Source of the DNA: Zhengitettix transpicula
Lineage: Eukaryota > Arthropoda > Insecta > Orthoptera > Tetrigidae
Assembly (NCBI GenBank): GCA_037074705.1
Contig: CM073591.1
Coordinates: forward strand, 130,827,032-130,891,031
DNA: 64,000 nt
Direction of reading: 5' to 3'
Below, piece by piece: positions 56,271 to 64,000 of this stretch (positions are counted from its first letter, which is position 1; each line of letters begins with the position of its first letter). The translations under genes were made by a program, and so were the position numbers. The notes beneath the pieces are model-generated. The model had not been told where the DNA came from, ran no database searches, and was given only the letters and a program-made list of their open reading frames with translations.

Positions 56271-58559
56271 TAAAATCAATATTTGGCTGTTATTAATAGT
56301 AGAATTTGTTAATGAAAGAAAATTATTTATAAGACTCCAAATCAATTGTACTCCTGATGAAATCCTAGGACGAAAATCCATGTTAATGTTTATGTTCTTT
56401 AATTATTTATAATAATTTTGTCTGATTTCATTAATTTGTAATTACATTGAAGTCAGATAAATACTCCTAAACTGTTAGCTGCGGAAGGCGCCAGCTATAC
56501 ATGCCCGCTGTGCGCAGTTAATACAAGGTGTCTAAGTAAGATATGCCACCCATTTCAAGATATATTTTTAGGAATAACATAACTTAATGAGATGAGATAA
56601 ATGTATAACAGCTACATTTGAAGGTATTACATTAAGTTTATTGAACAAAGGAACTATATTAGTTGTAACATTAGTGTTCACGTGGAAAGTACACATTCGT
56701 AATTTTTGTAAATAAATTATTTTGTCTAGTAACAAAGAGAAAATTTAAGTACTGAAAATTTTATATATTTCTATTAAAATTATACTTTTATATTCAGATA
56801 TACTCGTATACGCGTATAATGAATTAATATTAATGTATAATACATATACATCCACAGTCAAACAATTTATGTATATATAACCAAAATAAATATATTAAAA
56901 TTCTGTGGTGTGTTGACGTATTGAAAAATTAACAGTTAAAATTTTTTTCTTTATGGTAATTATGAAAATGAAACATATAGAACTCATTTTACTTTTATTA
57001 CGCAAGAGTTCATCCAACGCGAGTGAAGGAAATTTATATATTCTCATATGCTATCAAGCCCCATTAGTTATGTTAAACTGAATAATAATGCATGCTATTA
57101 GGAATAAAAATAGAAGTCACTTCAATTTGGCGTTGTTCAATGTATTTCTACCAAATTAAATATTATGTATACGTAATGATTTAGGTTCTCCTGTTTCCCA
57201 AAAACATTCGACAGCTACCGGGTTGACGTTCTAATACAAACCCATGACCATTTCTTCCTAACTTTCCCAACAAATATTCGAGGAATCTTATTATAAGACT
57301 TTCGAAAACCATAAAAATTTTCATGCGCCTGTCCAACAATAATTAAACCTAAAATCTGTCTATAAAACATTCGTAATACAGTCGACAGCTTGGGGAACCG
57401 TCTTCCATAAAACACTCCATATACAGAATTTAGGAATGCTTCATATGCAAGTTTTCCTAAACTTACGTCCGTTACGTACGTTATTCAGGATAGAACGTTA
57501 CACAAAAAGAATTAAAGTTGAAAGTGATACTAATTTTTAATATGTTTCTTAGGATGAATTAGTTACTAGCTTCAATTTATGAGCTCTAAGAAATATCCAA
57601 TTTTGCGATAGTATATTTTTTGTATTGTATTTATACTTGAATTTCTAACTTTAAAAAAATTAATTTCACACTAAAACCTATGTTCATTAAAGTATTTTAA
57701 GGCTTTATTAAATATTACAACTGGAAAGTACAGTGTCATATTATTCCAGTTCTAACCATTTAAATCTTCTAATTTGGTATTTATTAAAGAACTGCACAAA
57801 TTAAATTTTGTATTTAATATCATAGTTTTTTCTGAATATATTGGTACACTATGAATATCATTCACTATTGAATAGAAATCTTAATTAAATGTTTCATTGC
57901 TGACAAACTGTTAAGCTCTTAGTGATACACCTGTTGCCTAGATCTGCTCGTGCTTCGTTCAGATTCACGTGACTTACGCGATGGTTATATTAAACTTTTG
58001 GAACTAATTTAACAGTAATATACACTACGATACCTGGAAATACGAAATGGATAACTCGAAAAGGCCGAGCGAAAGAGAACAGTGCTGCTATATAATTAAA
58101 CATATACGAACCATAAATTCCTGTTTGGAAGCGCATACAAAGTAAAAGTATAGAAAAAAAATCTTTATCAAGCATAAACAAGTCTAATGCTAGTAGGAAG
58201 AACTACTTTATGTATATAAACTAAAAAATGACTTTTGGGTCAACGTTTGGAAATCTTAATATTCTGTTACGTTCTTTCTGAGAAAGACCGGATTAGTTTT
58301 ATTAATCAATTTCAAAACAGATCATAACGATAAATTAGGCGAAAATTAAGAATTAAATATTTTACTGCCCGACACTCTATAACTAGAGAAATATGACTCC
58401 CTTTTGTCAAATAAAGAAGTAAGATGAAAACAATTTGTGGACTCATACATTTCCTAAAAAACTACCATTTTACTTAAACGAAACACTAGAGGATCAAAAA
58501 TAATTTGATAAGGTTTTATGATTGACAGACTAATACAATGGTGCATAAAGAAACAATTT
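56271..58559. other. AT-rich intergenic DNA
   Basis: A balanced patch at 57190-57420 carries a 66-residue minus frame with no recognised domain. The rest is AT-rich without repeats shared in the window. Confidence 0.35.
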
Positions 58560-58780
58560 TGAGTGTGTCTAATTGCAGTCCGTTTTAAATAATGGCGTGT
58601 CCACGTGGAGGTGGCCACTGATGCCTCGTGCGACACACGACTTATACAAGTCACTGAAAACAGCAGAGTAACACCGCCATTGTTCGGCTACGCTGCTTTA
58701 TCTGAAGCGGTGTGATTGGTTGATTCAAGGTCACATCCCTCGCGGGAACTAACCGCCATCGGTATTCTAATTTAAAATAG
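58560..58780. promoter_or_regulatory. Candidate promoter/enhancer: E-box, CCAAT, nuclear-receptor and E2F-like sites
   Basis: CACGTG (58602-58607) lies within the palindrome CCACGTGG, followed by GGTGGCCAC. Further on are TGATTGG (inverted CCAAT, about 58713), TCAAGGTCA (58725-58733, extended half-site of the FTZ-F1/ERR type) and GCGGGAA (58742-58748). The flanks are AT-rich. The motifs are seen; function is inferred. Confidence 0.35.
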
Positions 58781-59199
58781 ACTATAGTCAAGCTATAAAA
58801 GAAGTGTAGTTGTATTTTTTATACTTTTATTTCATTTTACTTATGTTTGATGAAGAACAGCAAATAACAGTCAATTCAAAATATTTTATTTTATTAATTA
58901 ATTAAATAAATTACGCAACGCGATTCGATACTTATTTACACAGACTTGATATGTTTACTGATTTTTATTGAATGAAGTGCGATTATTCTTTATTTTTCCG
59001 GACAATTTCTTTTCATTTTATTATGTATGTAATTTTCATTAAAAGCACATTGAATAAGTAGCTGCAACCGTATCCCTGACAACAAAGCCTGACAAATCAT
59101 ACACAGTATCAAATGTTTATATATTTGAATATGCCATTAACGGAACTCAAACCTATGAGTAAATTGTTTCAGAGTTAGTCATCTGCGATAGAAAATGCC

Positions 59200-59720
59200 T
59201 CATAAACGATGACAGACAGATAGCTGCATCATAGACTAATTATGGTCCGACGAATAATTTGCGCTGAGAGGAGAATCACATTTGTAGTATATGCTGATTT
59301 GAGGCAGAGCGCGTCTATTAGACGCCTTTGTCTCGCCAGGAACAGCGGCAATTACAGGCCCTTAGCATCGCGCCCCTTTCCCCGCCCACACTTTGCCTCT
59401 ATTCATAATTTATGAGGCGGCATTTTACTCCCTCGCAAACCTTCTTCCACTCATTTTCTTAATTTATTTATTGTCGGCTGTATTTATTCATGGCACTCGC
59501 TGAACGAGAGAGAGAAAAAAATTACAGGATTCTTTTCTTTAAACGGACTTCCCTCGAGAATCGCCTCCGAGAAAGGGGGAAAAAAATTATTTTCTTTTCC
59601 TTTGCAGAGTTGGCGTGTTTGTTCAGTGAAGATGGGGTGGGGGGTAGATTCCCTCGGGAATTATCATTCTGTGTGTTTCTAGCAGATAGCGGGGACGTTC
59701 GCAAAGGATGAATTTTAATT
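59200..59720. promoter_or_regulatory. Candidate conserved noncoding element
   Basis: Contains GCGTCTATTAGACGC (59311-59325, 7-bp arms around one base), CATAATTTATG (59404-59414, Caudal/Abd-B-type core) and a GC-rich CGCGCCCCTTTCCCCGCCC stretch between them. The overlapping opposing frames at 59490-59711 are low-complexity (Arg/Glu/Phe/Lys) and are not called. Composition differs sharply from both flanks. Confidence 0.3.
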
Positions 59721-60189
59721 AGAAGGCAATGGGAGTCGCTCGTTAGCCGTTGATGTCGACAACTCTGTGAAACCCTAAACCGTTTGCTACTTCGAAAAAT
59801 AATATATCACCTAAGTGCTTGCAAGGTTTTAACACCAGATGCACGGTGCCCTAATAATAGTATTGGTTACGAGTTAATTTTTGTTCTGAAGTTTATTGCA
59901 AATATTTTCCCATAACTTTTCAGAATTGCAAATCCTTTCCATATTTTTAAAATATAATAATAGTAATTTTTAGTGCTTATTTAATGAATAACTGTAAAAT
60001 TCTTGTTTTTTGATGAAACTAAGGTTATTTTTGCTATGCAATTAAAAATTATCCCCTTGATTTAAGCAGATTGTGCAATATTACAATTATCATTAAATAA
60101 ATCTATTTTTTAACTTTCACGAGTTTCTGCAATTTTTTGAGTTTTGTCAACTGACAAGTGCAAATGTGTCGCTCTAGGATTTTCTTCGC
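59721..60189. other. AT-rich intergenic DNA
   Basis: Nothing recognised. Confidence 0.4.
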
Positions 60190-60300
60190 GCCTGAGGAAA
60201 GGGACAAGGATCCCAGAAAAGTTATGTGGTATTTATATTATCACTTTTTTTGTCTGAATTGACTATCTTTCTTATTCATTCCTTTCTGCAATATTCTACA
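60190..60300 (+). repeat. Penelope-like terminal fragment with hammerhead-like core
   Basis: CTGAGGA (60192-60198), AA, GGGA (60201-60204), a 6-nt loop, TCCC (60211-60214), A, GAAA (60216-60219), then AGTTATGTGGTATTTATATT. The first and last blocks are the hammerhead invariant positions; the hairpin has unpaired A residues on both sides. The following ~40 bp resembles 34540-34580. Confidence 0.5.
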
Positions 60301-62039
60301 AGACGTGATGTTCCAAACGTAATTTTTTGTACTTTCTTTAAATTTATATTGCACACGACGTTTTCGTTAAATAGTACCAGCACACGAAAACAGTTAAAAC
60401 AAATAATTTGCCGAGATATATACGTGACAAATTCATCATTTCCCAATTACTCAATTTTAAGGCTTCCGAAGCTGTAACTGACGAAATAAAGTAAACTTAA
60501 TTTTATAATAAACTTTACTTAAATGTAATTTAGTAACACACAAGCAGACCGGCCTATAACGTCAGAGCAAACGTAGCCATAGTTCGGATACACCTTGGTG
60601 TGCTTAATAGTTGAATTCCTTCAATTTTTTTCAACGCTTTTGTGCCCACGTTCATTGTTAAGATGGAATATGATTTTTCTTCTTATTTCTGTAAACCAGG
60701 TCTGTTTTGACGAATTGTTGCGCCTAGTTTCTCTACAAAGTTAAAATATTATTCTACAGTTACTGTGATATATTTTCAAGATGTTCGATCAACAAAAACC
60801 CTTTCGCATCCCAAACATCCAACTCCGCGAACTTTGACGCCGATAGCACCGCCTTCGCCTTTTTTAAAGAAAATAATAGAACCACGTGATTTGTTGTTTC
60901 GATTCTTGTGTGTAAAAGTGAATGCATATTGCATCACTTTACAACTCAGTGTTGTTTTCCGTAAAACGCGCCAAGCACTGATACGAAAAGGTCGGCCGAA
61001 AAGGTGTCGGTGCGCTACGAAAATGCGTGAAGCCCATCATGTCAATTCCTCGTGGAAAATGTAACTGATGCGTTCTTTTAATAATATTATAAATTTCACA
61101 CATCATCTATTTCCGATGTTTCAAAATCATAGAGCGTAGCTTTTTGTTAATATTAGGTGTGATTACACTTTCCGCACGTCCTTCTCAACGTTCATCTTGG
61201 ATTCTTTCACTACCCCGTTAAAATTCGGTCGGACATTTCTCAACTGCGGAAATAAAAGAAGAGTCATCATACCCAAGTAACATTGTGGAATAAATTTAAG
61301 TCGGCTTTAAACCGTGTTTTATGAAAATTAGTAGCAGTTTCACACTGCCTCTACCGACAGCTGTACTATTGTGAGAGATAAAAATGATTTGAATCACGCT
61401 GCCATCTAAGGGCGAGGACAAACTCTTTTCCAAGCACCGTAGGAGTGCTGTATATCATCAGTGGAAAATATATGTTAATTATTATACAATTAATTTGAAT
61501 CACAAAGAGTAAATGATATATTTATTCCCATAAAAATTGAGAAATATCATTTATAAATCTCAAGTATTTAACTGGTTCAATGTTATTGAGAAGAAAAACA
61601 GCTAAACTCTATGGAATACAGGCTAACATCTTTCGTAGGTTTTTGTGAAGTAAAATGTTAAATAGACACAAGGAATAATTTCAGGGTTTGAAGTACAAAT
61701 CGGTAAAGTTACCGTAAATCTGTAATTTCCAAGTACCAATACAGGCCGATTGAGTACACCACCATCTCATAAGTAATTTATTAGAATACAAATTAATCCG
61801 TAATAGAGACGACCTTAACGTGAATATTCTGTGTTCTTCAATGGAAAAAATCCACACTTATATAAATAAAATAAAATAATATTAACATTTTAAATTGAAT
61901 ATATCCTCCATAAAATAAAATGGAGTCAGTATTTGCCAAACTAAAGCTTTCGTATGTTAATTTTCATATAATTATTTGTTCGCACTATGTAAATAAACAA
62001 TACCTTGCAACGTAACCTTTTAACTATTGACAAGCCACG
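60301..62039. other. Intergenic DNA
   Basis: A 99-residue plus frame (60765-61064) lies in slightly GC-richer sequence but shows no recognised domain. Nothing else recognised. Confidence 0.35.
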
Positions 62040-62310
62040 CATTTGCTGTTAGGTACACGTGACATGGGAAATTGACGTAGCAGGCTGTGGCGCGGTCTCC
62101 TCCTACTGCTCCTCAAGACAAAATCAATTTCTGCTGCGAGGCGGTGACTGGCGTCTCCATGGTAACCGGCGGCATGGAGGCTGGAGCCAGCGTCTCTCAG
62201 ACCTGGGGGTAAAAACTACGCCATCTGCGAACGCCGCGGCGCCTCTCAGCAAAACTGCTACACAAGGGAAAACTTCGCTTTGAGTTGAGGGGAGCGAAAC
62301 TCGTTTAGAA
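62040..62310. promoter_or_regulatory. GC-rich island with an RFX X-box
   Basis: GTCTCCATGGTAAC (62153-62166) is a palindromic X-box of the RFX type. It lies in CpG-rich sequence (AACGCCGCGGCGCC at about 62230) with TTGACGTAG (about 62073) upstream. The overlapping 74-residue frame (62059-62283) has no recognised domain. A promoter or ciliary-gene enhancer is plausible. Confidence 0.4.
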
Positions 62311-63054
62311 TATTTCGAAGCCTTTCTTTGACTTATTGCTCCACGACCGCAGTATCACAAAACACCTACCTCTTGGAAGAATAGAAGTGATAACACTATG
62401 AAGTCGGCAAACCGGTCGACGTAGTTTGTTTAGACAAGCAATACGTGGCGCATAAAACTAGGAAACTATCAATTATAAAATAAAAAATATTGATTACGTA
62501 CGCGTTTCAACAGAAGCTGTTTTTACACATCGGCAAAAACGAATTCAAACAATCACATGAATCATCTACTGCATTTTCATTTCTAACGGCAAAAACGCTC
62601 AACATTAATTTCAACACCGTGTTTGAGTGTATCGTAGACGAATCAACGAATATACTGACCTACAATGGAGGAAATACACACATAATCAGATAATATTATT
62701 TCAATTTTTTTATTACAAACTAAGTTTCAGGATATGTACATTGCTCCACACATCGAAACTAATAAATGTTGCATAACCTGACGTCACTAAATCTTCACTC
62801 CACTGGAATGTAATTCAGAAATTCTGCTGCAGATGATTTATTATTTCAGTCGTTAAATAGGTATTTAAGGAGTAAAATGTCCAGACATATCTTCTTCAAT
62901 TATTTCTATGGTATCCAAAGCATCCTTTTCATTTTTAAAGTTATGTTCCAAAAAACTGGTTGCGTGCTATATTAATATATTTATAAAATTCTTGGAAGAA
63001 ATTGTTATGTATTAATTAGATAAAATATTCAAATAACGTACAAAATGAATTGAT
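62311..63054. other. AT-rich intergenic DNA
   Basis: Nothing recognised. Confidence 0.4.
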
Positions 63055-63180
63055 GGTAAAAATACCACCCAACGTTTCTGTCTCGGGAAACTTCGTCATC
63101 TTGCATATCATTTGGCTGTTTTATCTAATTATTAGATTTTTAAACAGACTTATTAAATTTTCATTTCAAATTGTAATTAA
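63055..63180 (-). repeat. Penelope-like terminal fragment, degenerate hammerhead-like core
   Basis: On the minus strand ATGACGA (63099-63093, C of the core replaced by A), then AGTTTCCCGAGACA, then GAAAC (63078-63074) and GTTGGGTGG. The adjacent plus-strand stretch (63110-63172, TTTGGCTGTTTTATCTAATT) matches 34578-34640, linking it to the fold-back at 34.4 kb. Confidence 0.45.
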
Positions 63181-64000
63181 ATCCAGATTTTTATTATCAC
63201 CATAAGCGTCACACTGAACACAACTACTTACATAAATTCTTATATTGAGTAACTTGAAGAACGCTTTCTCCGTCGATGCTGTTGCCTCATCATTTTCACT
63301 GTCTAGTTTATATTCATTAATTTGTCAATTTACAATGTTATGTTTCTTTTCTAATTTTCAAGTTATAGTTTTCGTTTGTTAAATTACTTCCGTATACACT
63401 GTGCAGTCACGTGATAACTTGAATTTTGAATGTACCCCTCTTACCATTATTTCATGAACATGTTTTATATCTCGCCAGAATTCGGAAAATAGAGTGCGTG
63501 AGAGTGGAAGTCATAATGTGCTGTTGCAGTATAAATTTATTGTGTGGCTGAACGTCCTTCATTTGTAAAATGAAAACATTGAGCACGGTTTGTTTATCTT
63601 ATCAATCAAAGATTTGTTTACAATGTTTATTTATAGGATATTTCTTCTTTAACGTGTTTCATATAAACTCATTGTTCCAATAACAAGGTGTTTTAGATAA
63701 TAATTTTTTAAACTAATTCACTCATTTTTAATTTATCGTCCTCTTGGCATCAACATTCACAAAAAAGGATTTATTTTATTTATTACGAAATATCACTTAA
63801 AAAATTAAAGTAAATTTGGCAGTCTCAAGTTTTTTTGAATCGTCGAAGATAATTTATGATTGCCTCAAAGTTATGTAACACTTCAGAGAAAAACCGTGCA
63901 GATATTTCCGTGCAATGTCCAAGCTGTTAAAAATTTGAAATTTTCACCATTTAGTTTGGACTATATAGTTTAGACTATATAACAAAGATATAAAATTTAA
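63181..64000. other. AT-rich intergenic DNA
   Basis: Nothing recognised up to the window end. Confidence 0.45.

Noticed and set aside
1..64000. CRISPR arrays, bacterial operons, riboswitches
   Set aside because: No regularly spaced identical repeats and no prokaryotic gene organisation; all features indicate an animal nuclear genome.

Overview
This window looks like a gene-poor, AT-rich stretch of a large arthropod genome, most likely an insect. The evidence is the dense layering of decayed non-LTR retrotransposons, LTR fragments, short retroposons and fold-back elements, the absence of any bacterial-style gene order, and open frames that are nearly all short. A hemimetabolous insect with a bloated genome (cockroach, termite or stick-insect type) would fit, but the species assignment is inference. 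No intact host protein-coding gene, tRNA or rRNA gene could be recognised.

Left part (1-21 kb). Three ~0.9-1.0 kb LTR copies of one LTR retrotransposon family (1096-2000, 5045-6023, 13674-14637) carry TGTAAT...ATTACA-type ends where preserved and lie in TA-rich sequence. Two of them adjoin tandem arrays of primer-binding-site-like units. A LINE on the minus strand (2893-4240) is split by a ~515 bp retroposon, here called family A. A second LINE on the plus strand (about 18250-20104) is split by another family A copy. Further family A copies lie at 8.9, 9.3, 16.4, 17.7, 41.2, 46.4, 49.5 and 52.2 kb. The copies at 46.4 and 49.5 kb have clear target-site duplications and A-rich tails, which shows that family A moves by retroposition.

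Middle part (21-45 kb). There is a decayed LINE at 21.5 kb, a 5'-truncated LINE end with target duplications at 24.4-25.0 kb, and a Helitron-like 3' end at 33.6 kb. A set of short elements resembling Penelope-like terminal repeats carries hammerhead-ribozyme-like cores (CTGANGA, a short hairpin, then GAAA). Several of these are arranged head to head as fold-backs (30.5, 34.4 and 42.5 kb; others at 0.9, 2.8, 34.2, 35.7, 60.2 and 63.1 kb). At 43.7-45.0 kb one LINE is nested inside another, and removing the inner one with one copy of its target duplication restores the outer reading frame.

Right part (45-64 kb). This is mostly AT-rich DNA with two full-length and one deleted family A copies and a decayed minus-strand LINE at 55.6-56.3 kb. 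GC-richer islands stand out from the AT-rich background. The most promoter-like is at 54.09-54.44 kb, with two RFX X-box motifs, a CRE-like site, an inverted CCAAT box and a YY1/Pho-like site. Another X-box lies in the 62.1 kb island. Islands at 21, 25, 28, 31, 35, 38, 40, 43, 51, 58.6 and 59.4 kb may be regulatory elements or unannotated exons; conservation data would decide this.

The genes here do not form a pathway. The story is of successive transposon layers in intergenic or intronic DNA, with candidate regulatory islands between them.
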